A stretch of DNA of 64,000 nucleotides from Robertmurraya massiliosenegalensis JC6 (GCF_000311725.1 NZ_HE978511.1:649489-713488), one strand, 5' to 3'; shown: positions 18,574-29,042, counted from the stretch's first letter. Notes: generated by a model from the letters alone, not told the origin. A program made the numbers and translations.

Positions 18574-21500
18574 CTACTCTTTATCTTTTTTCTGTTCATC
18601 CTTATCACTATCATTTACAAGCTTTAAAAGCTCTTCTAACATGGAAGCCATGTCTGCTTTACTATATTTTGCCGAATCTGTACTTGGCAGATGTTCTTCC
18701 ATTGCTTCAAACTCGTCTCCCTCTTCTGCTTGTTCAACTCTTTCCTCCAATAAATAAGCAGGAATTAAATGTCCTTCAGGCGTTGCATACATTTTATTTA
18801 ATCTTCTCGTTTCTTTATCAAAAAAGCTATAGACAATCGGAATGATAAATAGAGTTAGCAACGTACTGCTAATAAGGCCACCAATAACAGCTATTCCCAT
18901 TGGCTGCATAATTTCTGCCCCTTCGCCAATTCCGATGGCTAACGGAATTAAACCTAAAATCGTGGTTACCGCCGTCATAAGGATCGGCCTTACTCTATCC
19001 TTAACCGAAACGATGATCGCATCATATGTCTTTAAGCCGCTTTCCTTTTTCTGATTTATATAATCAACAATCACGATTGCATTATTGACGACAATTCCAG
19101 CTAACACAATGATGCCGATCATTGCCGTTAACCCTATCGGTGTTCTAGTTAATGTTAAGGCAATCGCTACACCAATGACCATTAATGGAACGGTAAACAA
19201 TATGACAAGAGGATATTTCAGCGACTCAAATTGAGCAGCCATCACAATGTAAATTAATACAATCGCTAAAGCTAGGGCCATAATTAAATCATCCATCGTT
19301 GATTCTAGTAAATCTCGATCACCACTATAAACGATTTCTGTTTCTTCATCCAAATCAAGATCTGCGATTTTCTTATCAACCTCTTTAGACATATCCCCTA
19401 AATTGGTCGTGTTTTTGTATTTCACAGTAAATTGAACCGCATTTTGTTGGTTGATTCTTTGAATATGGACAGGACCTTTCCCATTTTCGATCGTTACCAC
19501 TTGGTCCAATGTAATATAGTTTCCATCTGGTTTTTTAATTAAAAGACCTTCTAATTGTGCTAAATCTTGGGTAACCTCTGGATCATATTCAACAAATACT
19601 CCATAAATATTCCCCGATTCATCAACCATTTGGGTTGCCTGACTGCCTCGAGTTACATCATTGACAACCATGGCAATTTGAGCGGGTAATAGTCCTTCAT
19701 CAAATGCCTTTTCACGATCAATGGTCATTTTAATTTCTTCTAGTTCGTCCATTAAATCAGTCGTTAATTCAGTGACATCGTCTAAACCCATAACAGCTTC
19801 ATAAATGCGGTCGACCGACTCGTTTAGACGTCCTTCATCTAAATCTCTCACACTGAACGTTAAGGTATTAGGACTAGACCCTGTAGACGACTGAAGATTA
19901 AAAGAAACTTCTGCCGTGTCATTGACAGAATGAGCCGCCCTTTCCACATCTCTTTTAACCTCATCAACAAAATCAAAGGTCGAAATCTCTCTTTCCTCTA
20001 GAGTTTTCATTTTTACATAAAGTTCTGCAATATTCGTATTTTTTGTTCCTCTAAAGGAGCCTTCTTGTGTCGTTCCAACGAGACTGACATACGTTTCAAC
20101 TTCATCATGATCCTGGAATTTCTCTTCTATCGCATCGATCACTTTTTCTGTTTCAGTTAATGCAGTTCCATTCTCCAATTCAACTTTGACCGTGAAATAG
20201 CCTTCATCTGTACTTGGAATAAACTGTGTTCCCACAGTTGTTAGCCCATAGCCTCCAACTCCCAACAGTAAAAGAACAATCAGGAGAATCGCTGCTCGAT
20301 GTCTTAGTGACCATTTAATCGATTGTTCCAACCATTTCATGGAAGAAGAATTTTGTCTTTTTTCTTCGTAATTATGTTTAGGTTCCTTTAACCATCTACT
20401 AGCTAACATCGGCACAACCGTTAACGCAACAACTAATGATGCAAACAAGCTAAATGAGATCGTTAATGCAAACTCGGTAAACAGTTCACCAATAATCCCT
20501 GTGATAAAGACAACTGGCAAAAACACTGATATCGTCGTTAAAGTGGAAGCGATAATCGCTGGTCCTACTTCCTTTGAGCCATCTCGAGCAGCTTCTTTCG
20601 GTTCCTTTCCCATCGATAAATGGCGATATATATTTTCAATCACAACAATGGCATTATCAACAAGCATCCCTATCCCTAATGCCAGACCACCTAATGTCAG
20701 GATATTTAACGTGAAATCGGAAAAATACATCAGAACAAATGTGACAATGACCGAGTAAGGAATGGCAACACCAATAATAAGTGGACTCTTTACACTTCTC
20801 AAAAAGAAAAAGAGCACGATCATTGCAAGTAAGCCACCCATGATTAAGGTTGTCGTAATATTACTAATCGCTAATTGAATATAATCCCCCTGGTCAAAAA
20901 GGACGTCTGATTCAATCTCTTCATATTTTTCCCTTTCGAGAAGCTTGTCCAATTCTGCGGTAAAACTTTTTGACACAGCTGCTGTATTGGCATCTGACTG
21001 CTGCATCACACTTAACAGCACCGAAGGCTTTTCATTCGTTCTCGTAATCGTGCGATCATCAGCGTTCACAAGCTCCACACTACTTACTTGAGAAAGAGCG
21101 ACCTTTTCTCCATTTTGTGGATTCACGGTTACAGTCAGATTTTTCAAAATATCAATCGAATCAATTGTACTGATGATTCTGGTCGTCAATTCCTTTCCTT
21201 CTGTTAAAATGGTATCCCCTGGCATGGAAATATCATTTGATCGAATCACATCGACGATATCGCTTTGACTTAGACCATATTCCTGTAATTTTTCCTGATT
21301 TAATTCGACTCGAACTTCTTTAATTGTTGTTCCTGAAAGATTGACACTTGCCACACCTTCAACCTTAGAGAGCTCTAATTGCAGCTGATCAGCCAATTCT
21401 CTCAAGCTCTCTTTATCTGTATCTGAGCTAAGGGAAAGTTGGATAACAGGAAGCTGTGAAGGGTCAAATTTCATAAATCTTGGCTTACCAACATCATCGG

Positions 21501-21852
21501 GCAGCATCACCCGATCCAATCTTTCAATAACATCACTTTGAATATCATCAATATTTGAAGTCCAGGAAAATTCCATTAATATTAAATTGGCCCCTTCCTG
21601 TGAGGTAGACGTCATCGTCTTAATCCCTGGAAGTGTTGCTAATGTACTTTCAAGGGGTTTCGTTACTTTCTCCATGACCTCTTCTGGGCTGGCTCCTTCA
21701 TAAGAAGTGACAACCACACCAATAGGAGGATTAATATCTGGAATGAGCTTTAATGGAATATTCAATAATGAAACGGCTCCTAGAATAATCACAAGAAGCA
21801 TCGTTACAAGTGTAAAAACTGGACGTTTAATCGAAAAATTACTTATTTTCAA
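18574..21852 (-). CDS. RND-family efflux transporter (AcrB/SwrC type)
   Basis: About 1092 aa with the RND architecture: one N-terminal membrane helix, a large external loop, six helices (about 330-540), a second external loop and the final helices (about 860-1030). Conserved motifs include GIGMLVDNAIVVIENIYR and GIVVNNAIVIVDYINQ. It exports hydrophobic compounds using the proton gradient; the SwrC homologue in Bacillus handles surfactin. The acidic tail after residue 1035 is extra. No membrane-fusion partner is adjacent, as in SwrC. The start is TTG; the one at 21852 has GAGGGG 8 bases upstream, the one at 21858 is too close. Confidence 0.88.
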   Translation of the reverse strand: MKISNFSIKRPVFTLVTMLLVIILGAVSLLNIPLKLIPDINPPIGVVVTSYEGASPEEVMEKVTKPLESTLATLPGIKTMTSTSQEGANLILMEFSWTSNIDDIQSDVIERLDRVMLPDDVGKPRFMKFDPSQLPVIQLSLSSDTDKESLRELADQLQLELSKVEGVASVNLSGTTIKEVRVELNQEKLQEYGLSQSDIVDVIRSNDISMPGDTILTEGKELTTRIISTIDSIDILKNLTVTVNPQNGEKVALSQVSSVELVNADDRTITRTNEKPSVLLSVMQQSDANTAAVSKSFTAELDKLLEREKYEEIESDVLFDQGDYIQLAISNITTTLIMGGLLAMIVLFFFLRSVKSPLIIGVAIPYSVIVTFVLMYFSDFTLNILTLGGLALGIGMLVDNAIVVIENIYRHLSMGKEPKEAARDGSKEVGPAIIASTLTTISVFLPVVFITGIIGELFTEFALTISFSLFASLVVALTVVPMLASRWLKEPKHNYEEKRQNSSSMKWLEQSIKWSLRHRAAILLIVLLLLGVGGYGLTTVGTQFIPSTDEGYFTVKVELENGTALTETEKVIDAIEEKFQDHDEVETYVSLVGTTQEGSFRGTKNTNIAELYVKMKTLEEREISTFDFVDEVKRDVERAAHSVNDTAEVSFNLQSSTGSSPNTLTFSVRDLDEGRLNESVDRIYEAVMGLDDVTELTTDLMDELEEIKMTIDREKAFDEGLLPAQIAMVVNDVTRGSQATQMVDESGNIYGVFVEYDPEVTQDLAQLEGLLIKKPDGNYITLDQVVTIENGKGPVHIQRINQQNAVQFTVKYKNTTNLGDMSKEVDKKIADLDLDEETEIVYSGDRDLLESTMDDLIMALALAIVLIYIVMAAQFESLKYPLVILFTVPLMVIGVAIALTLTRTPIGLTAMIGIIVLAGIVVNNAIVIVDYINQKKESGLKTYDAIIVSVKDRVRPILMTAVTTILGLIPLAIGIGEGAEIMQPMGIAVIGGLISSTLLTLFIIPIVYSFFDKETRRLNKMYATPEGHLIPAYLLEERVEQAEEGDEFEAMEEHLPSTDSAKYSKADMASMLEELLKLVNDSDKDEQKKDKE

Positions 21853-22041
21853 TGACAAAACCCCTCTCTCTTGCAGAGCATAATAGAAAGTTTCAAAAGT
21901 TCAACAAACATCTTGTAAATAGCTGGTATTATAGGATTTTTATAGAATCTACTTATAACTATATAGAAGTCATTTTTTGGATGCAAGCAAGGAGAAACGA
22001 ATGAATTCCACAATCCTGTGACATAAAATCATCTTAATAAA

Positions 22042-22085
22042 AAAAGCCAACAATGGACAGATGTTGTCGTCCATTGTTGGCTTTT
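22042..22085. terminator. Terminator of nhaC
   Basis: A 17-bp perfect stem (22042-22058 with 22069-22085) and a 10-base loop, with a T run on the minus strand. It lies ten bases after the nhaC stop. Confidence 0.88.
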
Positions 22086-22094
22086 GATTGCTCA

Positions 22095-23474
22095 TCAATT
22101 CTTTACAATCGTTAATCCCGTTAAACCGTAGAATAATGTGATCAAAGGACATAGTAGACAAAAGAATGTGAATGGTAAATAGTCGATAGTAGAAACACCA
22201 AGTACTCCTGTTAAAAAAATCCCGCAAACTCCCCATGGAACCAGTGGGTTAATCACCGTTCCTGCATCTTCTAATACCCTTGATAAATTTTTCAAATGTA
22301 AGCCCGCTTTTCGAAAGGACTTTTCGAATGTATTACCGGTTAACAGGATCGATAAGTACTGCTCCCCTACTAAAAAGTTAGTACCGATCGCCGTTGCTAC
22401 CGTTGTTGCAAAAAGAGTAGGAACTTTATAAAGAAGCTTTGACATCCCATCTAATAACGCTGGAATAACGCCTAATTTAAAGAGAAGACCTCCAAGTGCT
22501 AAGGCAAGCAGTACTAATGAAATAGAGAATAGCATGCTTTCGATCCCACCCCTGCCTAATAGCTGATCGATTTCCTCGACACCACTATCCATTGTATAAC
22601 CTGAAAAGAGGAATTCCATCATCCCTTTGAATGTCAAATTTTTCTGAACGACAAAGGCGACAATCAAAGACGAGATAATTCCAAAAGATAAAGTAATAAT
22701 GGCTGAAATTCGCTTGATTGCTAAAACAGCTAAAATCACAAATGGAACGAATGAGTAATAATGAACTAGATTTAGTTGCTGCAACGTCTCTTTTAAGCTC
22801 GTAATCTTTTCAAAGCTTGCTGGTATTTCCTGGGGAGATAAAATGGTAAAGAGAATAAGCGAAATGACAAAAGCTGGAATGGTGGACCAAAGCATGTTTT
22901 TTATATGTTCAAATAAATCAACCTTCACCACCATCGATGCCAGATTCGTAGTATCAGATAACGGCGACATTTTATCTCCAAAGAACGCACCAGATATAAT
23001 CGCACCAGCTGTTATAGGAAGTGAAAGTTCTAAAGCACTGCTTACCCCGATAAAAGCTACACCAAGAGTTGCCGCCGTTGTTAATGAGCTTCCAATACTT
23101 ATCCCAACAATGGCCGTTACAACAAACACGACACTATAGAAAAAATCTCCATTCACTAACTCTAGCGCAAAATATATGAAAGTTGGAATCGTTCCGCTTG
23201 CCATCCAGCTACTGATCAACATTCCAATAAAGAAAAATAGCATAACCGCACCTAATCCTGATTTCGCTCCTTCGATCATGCCATTTTCTAATTCCTTTAA
23301 ACTTACTCGCTTGATCATGCCGAAGAGAAGCAAAAGGAAAATGGCTAGAATAATAGGAATATGAGGAACCGCTTCATATCGAATGATGGAAATACTTATC
23401 CCACCTAAGATCATAATCGTTATTATAATCGCTTCTAACGTTGTTAATTTGATAACAGGTTTGTCCTGATTCAT
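22095..23474 (-). CDS. nhaC: Na+/H+ antiporter NhaC
   Basis: 459 aa, about 11-12 membrane segments. NhaC family words include SIGSSLTTAATLGVAFIG, FFGDKMSPLSDTTNLA and GTNFLVGEQYLSILLTG. It exchanges sodium for protons and supports pH and salt homeostasis; some relatives exchange malate and lactate (MleN), which is a real alternative given the lactate genes in the window. I chose the ATG at 23474 (MNQDKPVIK) because TTGGAGGAA lies about 9 bases upstream; the longer reading has no ribosome site. Confidence 0.85.
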   Translation of the reverse strand: MNQDKPVIKLTTLEAIIITIMILGGISISIIRYEAVPHIPIILAIFLLLLFGMIKRVSLKELENGMIEGAKSGLGAVMLFFFIGMLISSWMASGTIPTFIYFALELVNGDFFYSVVFVVTAIVGISIGSSLTTAATLGVAFIGVSSALELSLPITAGAIISGAFFGDKMSPLSDTTNLASMVVKVDLFEHIKNMLWSTIPAFVISLILFTILSPQEIPASFEKITSLKETLQQLNLVHYYSFVPFVILAVLAIKRISAIITLSFGIISSLIVAFVVQKNLTFKGMMEFLFSGYTMDSGVEEIDQLLGRGGIESMLFSISLVLLALALGGLLFKLGVIPALLDGMSKLLYKVPTLFATTVATAIGTNFLVGEQYLSILLTGNTFEKSFRKAGLHLKNLSRVLEDAGTVINPLVPWGVCGIFLTGVLGVSTIDYLPFTFFCLLCPLITLFYGLTGLTIVKN

Positions 23475-23592
23475 TTTTATATTTCCTCCAAGTTGTACTT
23501 TACTCATATTTTCGCACTTAAACGCTTTTTAGCACTAAAGTAAATATTACTATTTTAATATATGTTTTTTCTTGCTCCTTGTCAACGTAAAA

Positions 23593-23774
23593 AAAGGCTA
23601 TTTTCGCTCACATTGTTGCTATTTAGTCATAGATAGGCGAATAAAGCCCTATTATGACTCGTTAAATGAGGATCAAGTAAGCGAAAGATGCCGCACAAAA
23701 ATAATGTTTGTTCTAAAACCTCATCTGAGGCCGGCATTTACGAAAAAACCACAATCATTACGAAAACGGCGTTA
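23593..23774 (-). repeat. MITE-like repeat family B, copy 2 (inverted)
   Basis: Read on the minus strand it begins GCCGTTTTCGTAATGATTGT and ends GCGAAAATAGCC. The ends form an imperfect terminal inverted repeat (GCCGTTTTCG versus GCTATTTTCG). It has a small insertion relative to copies 1 and 4. Confidence 0.8.
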
Positions 23775-23805
23775 AAAAAAACGACTCCACAAAAAGAGTC
23801 GTTTT
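23774..23805 (-). terminator. Terminator of prfC
   Basis: Stem AAAACGACTC / GAGTCGTTTT with an 8-base loop, followed on the minus strand by a run of T, eight bases after the prfC stop. Confidence 0.85.
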
Positions 23806-23813
23806 ACACCGAA

Positions 23814-25394
23814 TTATTGATAATCATCCATCGGGTTATATAACTGGATATCAGGATTTTTATCTTGGAACCATCGTAATGCGAATTCATTTTCAAATAG
23901 GAATGCCTTTTTATCATAGCGATCTTTCACAAGAATACTTCTCGCTGCCGATAGACTTTCATTCACTTCTTCATTTTCCACCCAACGGGTAATCTTTGAG
24001 CCTAGTCGCTCCATAATCACTTCAACATTGTATTCATTTTTCATACGGTGCTCAAATACTTCATATTGAAGCTGACCGACTGCACCTAATAAATACTCTT
24101 CAGTTCTTACATTCCGGAATAGCTGAATCGCACCTTCTTGTACAAGCTGCTCAATCCCTTTATGAAAATGCTTTTGCTTCATGACATTTTTTGCTGTAAC
24201 TCGAACAAATAATTCTGGTGTAAACTGAGGCAATCTTTCATATTGAAATTGATTTTTGCCAATCGTTAACGTATCTCCAATTTGATAAGTACCTGAGTCA
24301 TACAAACCAATAATGTCTCCACTAACAGCTTCATCCACTGTGCTTCGGTCATCCGCCATAAATTGGGTAGACTGAGCTAGCTTCATTTGCTTCCCGATTC
24401 TTGGGATATTAACCGTCATTCCTCTTTCGAACTTTCCAGAGCAAATGCGCAAGAACGCAATTCTGTCTCGATGTGCGGGATTCATATTCGCTTGAATCTT
24501 AAAGATAAATCCAGAAAAATCTTCAGACAGTGGATCAATTTCTCCTTCTGATGAATTTCTTGGTTGTGGTGAAGGAGCAAATTGCAAATAAGTTTCTAAA
24601 AAGGTTTGCACACCAAAATTCGTTAATGCACTCCCGAAAAATACTGGAGTCAAATCTCCATTCTCAATTCTTTCGCGAGAAAATTCGTTACCCGCTTCGT
24701 TCAATAACATAATTTCTTCAAGTGTTTGATCGTATAACCCAGACTCTTTAAGCGGATGCTCTCCTTCAATTTCGCCGTCTTCGTTTAGTGTGACATAACG
24801 TTTATCCTCGTCTACTCGGAATTGTTCAATTCGTTTATAGAAACGATCATATATCCCAAGGAATTCTTTCCCCATCCCGATAGGCCAGTTCATTGGATAA
24901 GATTCAATTCCCATCACTTCTTCAAGTTCGGCAAGAAGCTCAAGTGGTGTTCTTCCTTCCCGATCAAGTTTGTTTATAAAAGTAAAAATAGGAATTCCTC
25001 TCATACGACAAACTTTAAAGAGCTTCAAAGTTTGCTCCTCAATCCCTTTTGCCGAATCGATAATCATCACCGCACTATCGACGGCTGTTAATGTACGATA
25101 CGTATCCTCACTAAAATCTTGGTGTCCAGGGGTATCCAATATATTAACTCGACGATTTTGATATTCAAACTGCATCACACTCGATGTTACAGAAATTCCA
25201 CGCTGCTTTTCAATTTCCATCCAGTCACTTGTTGCGAATTTCCCTGTTTTCTTTCCTTTAACGGTACCTGCATCACGAATTGCGCCACCAAATAATAATA
25301 ACTTTTCTGTTAACGTCGTTTTCCCTGCATCCGGGTGGGAGATAATTGCGAAGGTACGACGGGATAAAACTTCTTCTTTAAAATTTTTAGCCAT
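23814..25394 (-). CDS. prfC: Peptide chain release factor 3 (RF3)
   Basis: 526 aa. A translational GTPase with G1 SHPDAGKTT, switch [17 protein letters not shown]4 INKLDREG and the RF3-type C-terminal domain. It recycles RF1 and RF2 from the ribosome after termination. I start at the ATG at 25394 (MAKNFKEE), which fits the family's beginning; GGAGAGG lies 12 bases upstream, a rather long spacing. A TTG-started form from 25415 adds seven residues. It is a single-gene unit. Confidence 0.93.
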   Translation of the reverse strand: MAKNFKEEVLSRRTFAIISHPDAGKTTLTEKLLLFGGAIRDAGTVKGKKTGKFATSDWMEIEKQRGISVTSSVMQFEYQNRRVNILDTPGHQDFSEDTYRTLTAVDSAVMIIDSAKGIEEQTLKLFKVCRMRGIPIFTFINKLDREGRTPLELLAELEEVMGIESYPMNWPIGMGKEFLGIYDRFYKRIEQFRVDEDKRYVTLNEDGEIEGEHPLKESGLYDQTLEEIMLLNEAGNEFSRERIENGDLTPVFFGSALTNFGVQTFLETYLQFAPSPQPRNSSEGEIDPLSEDFSGFIFKIQANMNPAHRDRIAFLRICSGKFERGMTVNIPRIGKQMKLAQSTQFMADDRSTVDEAVSGDIIGLYDSGTYQIGDTLTIGKNQFQYERLPQFTPELFVRVTAKNVMKQKHFHKGIEQLVQEGAIQLFRNVRTEEYLLGAVGQLQYEVFEHRMKNEYNVEVIMERLGSKITRWVENEEVNESLSAARSILVKDRYDKKAFLFENEFALRWFQDKNPDIQLYNPMDDYQ

Positions 25395-25659
25395 AAGTGT
25401 TTGAGTCCTCTCCAATCGAATAACATTTCATATTTTGGCTGTGGTTAACGGTTGGTTTTTCGTTCATTCTTCGTTGTCACGAGGCAAAAAATCGTGTCTT
25501 CATCCATCCTATTGTCTCACATAGCCAATATTTTAAAGCAAACCATATATTTCAATGTATTCATTAAATTCCTGCAACGATATATTATATCAAATAGTTG
25601 CTTTTTTACATAGTGTTATCCAATATAATAAGTACAAACATTAATAAGCAGGTGAATAC

Positions 25660-26529
25660 ATGGATTCAATCACGCACACTTTGTTTGGACTTGCGTTGTA
25701 CGGGACGGTTGACAAGTCTAATTTTGATTCTAGAACGAAGAAAGCCTATTTAACTACCGCCGTTGGAGCCAGTCTAATTCCTGATATCGATGTGATTTCA
25801 CAAGTTTGGGATACCGAAGGTCTTTATCAAATGTGGCATAGAGGGATTACTCACTCCATCTTTTTAACACCACTTTGGGCGCTTTTTTTCTATTTAATAG
25901 CGATTCTTTTATTTAAAATCAAAGATAAGCGGATATTTTTCCTCGCTTGGTTAGCAGTATTTATACATAACACAAGTGACTTATTTAATGCTTGGGGAAC
26001 CGGTTATTTAGAACCTTTTTCATCAATTAGAATTACCTTTGGTACGATTCCGATTGTCGATCTCATTTTTTGGATCATATTAGCAGTTGCATTTTTCTTA
26101 TCTAGAAGAAAGAAGCACCGCTCCCCATTTTATTTTCGAGCGGCTTGGGGATTCATCGTTCTCCATCTAATCATCCAAACGACTCAAGGTTACATCATTC
26201 ATAAAGATTACAAAGACGATTATGATCAGATCGCATTATCTGCTGACTTTATCCCATGGAACTTCACTGTCATTACAAAGTCAGGGGATGAGGTTATTCT
26301 GTTTCACGATCATCCATTTAAAGAAAAAGAACAACTCTACACTCTAACTTCATCTGAAGATGCAGATTTAGAGCAATTGTTCGCTGAGAAACCAGCGGCA
26401 AAAACGCTTGTTGAGTGGTCCCCATTTGTCGTCATCGTTGCTGATGAAGAGCGGATAGGAGTTTATGATCCGCGTTTCTATCGCAATGGTCAATCGTTTT
26501 TGTTTGAGTTTATTGAAACGAGACAATAA
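25660..26529 (+). CDS. YdjM/DUF457-type membrane metal-dependent hydrolase
   Basis: 289 aa. The N-terminal MDSITHTLFGLALYG, SLIPDIDV and HRGITHS words are the conserved His/Asp pattern of the YdjM (LexA-binding, DUF457) membrane hydrolase family, with HNTSDLFNAWGT following. About four membrane segments lie in residues 60-185, and a soluble domain ends the protein. Enzymatic substrate is unknown; homologues have been described as membrane-bound metal-dependent hydrolases. It is followed after 59 bp by the FUSC-like gene in the same direction. Confidence 0.8.
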   Translation: MDSITHTLFGLALYGTVDKSNFDSRTKKAYLTTAVGASLIPDIDVISQVWDTEGLYQMWHRGITHSIFLTPLWALFFYLIAILLFKIKDKRIFFLAWLAVFIHNTSDLFNAWGTGYLEPFSSIRITFGTIPIVDLIFWIILAVAFFLSRRKKHRSPFYFRAAWGFIVLHLIIQTTQGYIIHKDYKDDYDQIALSADFIPWNFTVITKSGDEVILFHDHPFKEKEQLYTLTSSEDADLEQLFAEKPAAKTLVEWSPFVVIVADEERIGVYDPRFYRNGQSFLFEFIETRQ

Positions 26530-26588
26530 TGGAAAAAGAGGGTCAGATGTAATGAAATTTCCGACGCCTCAAAATAAGGAGTTTCAAA

Positions 26589-27650
26589 ATGCCATTTTCA
26601 AAGTTTTTAGGGGGAAGAATTTTAAAAACAGGGATTGCTGTCTTCATTACAGCTTTTATCTGTCTGGCACTAGAATGGCCAGCCATTTTTGCTGTCATTA
26701 CAGCGATCGTGACGATCGAACCTACAGCATCTGATTCAATCAAAAAGGGGATCATTCGGTTACCAGCTTCTGTCATCGGGGCGGCCTACTCAATGCTCAT
26801 AACTGCCTGGTTCGGGAATACGGCACTTACCTACTCCCTTTCTGCAATGCTGACGATTATTACTTGCCATAAACTGAAGTTAGACGCAGGGATCCTAGTG
26901 GCAACTTTAACAGCCGTGAATATGATTCCATTCACACACGACCATTTTTTTGATAGTTTCCTTGTCAGATTAGGAACCACTACGATTGGCTTAGCGGTCT
27001 CAACCTTGATTAATTTGATTATATTGCCCCCTCATTACTCAAAAATGATTGTTCATTCGACAAGTGATTTACTAAAAAATACAGGTGAACTGCTGGAACA
27101 AGTATTTGTTGAAGTTCCAAAGGTGAAAAAGAAGCGTGATACATTAAACCTCTTTCAACGCATTTTAAAAGACCTTGATAAAGCTGAACAACTCTGTCAA
27201 TTTCAAAGGCAGGAGTGGAAGTATCATAAACATACAGAGGATGATATGAGGAAGGTTCATTATGAACATAAAAAGCTTCTTGTGTTAAGACAAATTCTCT
27301 TTCATATCGGTAATATCATTCATGCTCCCATTGACAATAGCAGTCACAAAATTAATGAAAACAAAGATATTAACGATGCAGTGGTCTCGATTTCATTGAT
27401 GTTAATCAAACGGGAGAACGAAAAAATTCAGGAGCATGAGGCATTAATGAACAAACTGTTGTCCTATTTTTGGGAGTTGAAAAGTGAGCCTACAGATAAG
27501 CCTTCGAAAGTAAGCCATTTTACAGCTGAAACAATGATTTTATTTGAAATTGTCGCCATTAACGATCTTACAGAAGAACTTCGTTATATTGAGCAAAACG
27601 AAAGAAAAAAACATGTCAGTACGCTCGGGCTGAAAGCGTTAGACGAATAA
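26589..27650 (+). CDS. Aromatic acid exporter (FUSC/YgaE-like) family protein
   Basis: 353 aa. Six hydrophobic segments occupy about residues 10-155 (GGRILKTGIAVFITAF, AIVTIEPTASDSIKKG, LTIITCHKL), followed by a long helical cytosolic domain. This is the ArAE/UPF0421 plan of gram-positive bacteria. The family is named for aromatic acid efflux, but no substrate is known for this member. AAGGAG lies 8 bases before the ATG. A link to the aromatic island 10 kb away is not supported by context. Confidence 0.8.
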   Translation: MPFSKFLGGRILKTGIAVFITAFICLALEWPAIFAVITAIVTIEPTASDSIKKGIIRLPASVIGAAYSMLITAWFGNTALTYSLSAMLTIITCHKLKLDAGILVATLTAVNMIPFTHDHFFDSFLVRLGTTTIGLAVSTLINLIILPPHYSKMIVHSTSDLLKNTGELLEQVFVEVPKVKKKRDTLNLFQRILKDLDKAEQLCQFQRQEWKYHKHTEDDMRKVHYEHKKLLVLRQILFHIGNIIHAPIDNSSHKINENKDINDAVVSISLMLIKRENEKIQEHEALMNKLLSYFWELKSEPTDKPSKVSHFTAETMILFEIVAINDLTEELRYIEQNERKKHVSTLGLKALDE

Positions 27651-27683
27651 AAAGAAGGCAAGCTTACGCCTGCCTTCTTTCTT
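27651..27683 (+). terminator. Terminator of FUSC-like gene
   Basis: Stem AAGAAGGCA / TGCCTTCTT with further pairing of GC inside and T-rich sequence after it. The convergent YjcZ gene ends four bases later. Confidence 0.8.
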
Positions 27684-27686
27684 CAT

Positions 27687-27821
27687 TTACCACTTAAAGC
27701 ATGCTGCTCCAACGATAATCAATAGAATGAATAAAACTACAATTAAAGCGAAGCCGCCACCATAGCCGGCACCAAATCCGCCGTAACCGTAGCCACCGTA
27801 ACCACCATATCCGTATGGCAT
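27687..27821 (-). CDS. YjcZ-family sporulation peptide 1
   Basis: 44 aa: a Gly/Tyr-rich head ([17 protein letters not shown]) and one C-terminal hydrophobic helix [18 protein letters not shown]. This is the YjcZ/YczN-type pattern of small sporulation proteins. AAAGGAGG precedes the ATG. The second copy lies 31 bp upstream on the same strand. Confidence 0.85.
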   Translation of the reverse strand: MPYGYGGYGGYGYGGFGAGYGGGFALIVVLFILLIIVGAACFKW

Positions 27822-27852
27822 TAGATCTCCTCCTTTAATGTTTTTTTATTCA

Positions 27853-27957
27853 TTAATAAAATCCGCCGTAACCCCAAGAAGCACCGATGATAATCAATAA
27901 AATAAACAGTACTACTAATAGGGCAAAACCGCCGCCATACCCGTATTCAGCTGACAT
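27853..27957 (-). CDS. YjcZ-family sporulation peptide 2
   Basis: 34 aa, [20 protein letters not shown] then a hydrophobic run ending IIIGASWGYGGFY. It shares the [12 protein letters not shown] core with its neighbour, so the pair is probably a tandem duplication. TAAGGAGG precedes the ATG. It is likely expressed during sporulation and placed in a spore membrane or coat layer. Confidence 0.85.
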   Translation of the reverse strand: MSAEYGYGGGFALLVVLFILLIIIGASWGYGGFY

Positions 27958-28070
27958 ATTTTAGACCTCCTTATTATGAGTCAATATATCCTATTCATTT
28001 TCATGAAAGATGGGAATAGACGAACGCACATTTTTTAGGTGTTATCATCACAAGACACCTGTCCATACAA

Positions 28071-28101
28071 AAAAACACAGACTAACTTTTTAGTCTGTGT
28101 T
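28071..28101 (-). terminator. Terminator overlapping the end of the GbsR-type gene
   Basis: A stem AAACACAGACTAA / TTAGTCTGTGTTT with a 5-base loop; the stop codon lies within the stem. A T run follows on the minus strand. Confidence 0.8.
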
Positions 28102-28635
28102 TCCCTTTTTCAATGGAATATATTCGAATATTTCCTTCGTTTCAAAGCTATTAACTAAGCGTTGCAGCCAATCATAATACTCTAGGGCATAATCCAATTT
28201 AGTCATCATTTTTTCTGCTTCGAGCCTTGTGTCGTCCTCAATGTCTTTTTCGCTCAATAGGTCCAATAATTCTTTCTTGGACTTTTCGATTGCATTGATG
28301 TTGGCTCCTACACCTGCTCGCCATTTTATTGTAAATAGATCGCTAAAGCTTTGATACCAATCCATTTCGGCACGATACAAATCTTTGCGCTCTCCTTTTT
28401 TCCAAACCTTTTCAACCATCTTTAATTCCATTAAACCTCTAACCGATGTGCTCATGCTTGTTTTGCTCATGCCAAGTTCATCTTTCATAGCGTCCAATGT
28501 CATTGGTTCATCTTGAAAGTAGAGAGAGCCATACAGTCTACCTACAGAGTCGGTAACCCCATATAAATTAATATTTTGAGCTATCGCATCGATTACTCTT
28601 TCCCGAGCTCTTTCCAGTTGTTCATTCCCACTCAA
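28090..28635 (-). CDS. GbsR/MarR-type transcriptional regulator
   Basis: 181 aa. A winged helix (about 20-95) with LYGSLYFQDEPMTLDAMKDE and LGMSKTSMSTSVRGLMEL is followed by a helical tail. The GbsR group includes choline-sensing repressors of glycine betaine uptake and synthesis genes (GbsR, OpcR, OpuAR) in Bacillus. No betaine transport or gbsAB genes lie beside it here, so the target is unknown. The ORF begins with ATG after the AAT-rich promoter area. Confidence 0.82.
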   Translation of the reverse strand: MSGNEQLERARERVIDAIAQNINLYGVTDSVGRLYGSLYFQDEPMTLDAMKDELGMSKTSMSTSVRGLMELKMVEKVWKKGERKDLYRAEMDWYQSFSDLFTIKWRAGVGANINAIEKSKKELLDLLSEKDIEDDTRLEAEKMMTKLDYALEYYDWLQRLVNSFETKEIFEYIPLKKGNTD

Positions 28636-28832
28636 TTTTTATTCACATCCATCTGAATCGTTTTCACCATGTACCAAGGAAAATTGATTATTCTATTACG
28701 TTAATGATAGACTATCATGTTTAAATTAAAAGTTAAAGGGTTTGCTTATATTATATACTATATTGATGAAACTCTATGTAGAGCCTGAAATAGCCTCAAA
28801 GGCCATTTCTCAGACTCATTCCTTTTCGTTTC

Positions 28833-29042
28833 TTAGTAAAAGAACCCACCACCGTAAAAAGGGAATGGTGGGTAATATGGGTAGAATGGTGGTCTAATGA
28901 GAGCACCTGCTGCTAAACCACCTAAAAAACCTAGCGGTAACCCAAAGCCAAACCCAAATGGTCTAAATCCAAAACCAAATGGTCTTCGAATAATACGAAG
29001 ATCCTGATTAGGCATATAACTCCTATTAGGCACTTGATACAC
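28833..29042 (-). CDS. Small Phe/Gly/Pro-rich protein, likely spore-surface
   Basis: 69 aa if the GTG at 29042 is used; GGAGG lies 8 bases upstream. An ATG reading to 29081 has no ribosome site. The sequence is RRPFGFGFRPFGFGFGLPLG, then a short hydrophobic GLAAGALI stretch, then a Pro/Tyr/Phe-rich end. Such compositions are common in spore coat proteins, and tgl, a coat cross-linking enzyme, is next to it on the same strand. No named family is recognised. Confidence 0.6.
   Translation of the reverse strand: MYQVPNRSYMPNQDLRIIRRPFGFGFRPFGFGFGLPLGFLGGLAAGALIRPPFYPYYPPFPFYGGGFFY

Larger units (their letters stand above)
23475..23813. other. Intergenic region nhaC-prfC
   Basis: Almost the whole gap is filled by an inverted full copy of repeat family B and the prfC terminator. 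The nhaC promoter must lie in the AT-rich part at about 23500-23590. Confidence 0.6.

Noticed and set aside
22095-23474. Calling the NhaC protein a malate/lactate antiporter MleN
   Set aside because: The two groups are not separable by eye and no malic enzyme gene is adjacent, so the general NhaC call was kept.
26589-27650. FUSC-like aromatic acid exporter as part of the aromatic island
   Set aside because: It is 9 kb away with unrelated genes between, lacks the shared promoter element, and the family name alone does not show an aromatic substrate.
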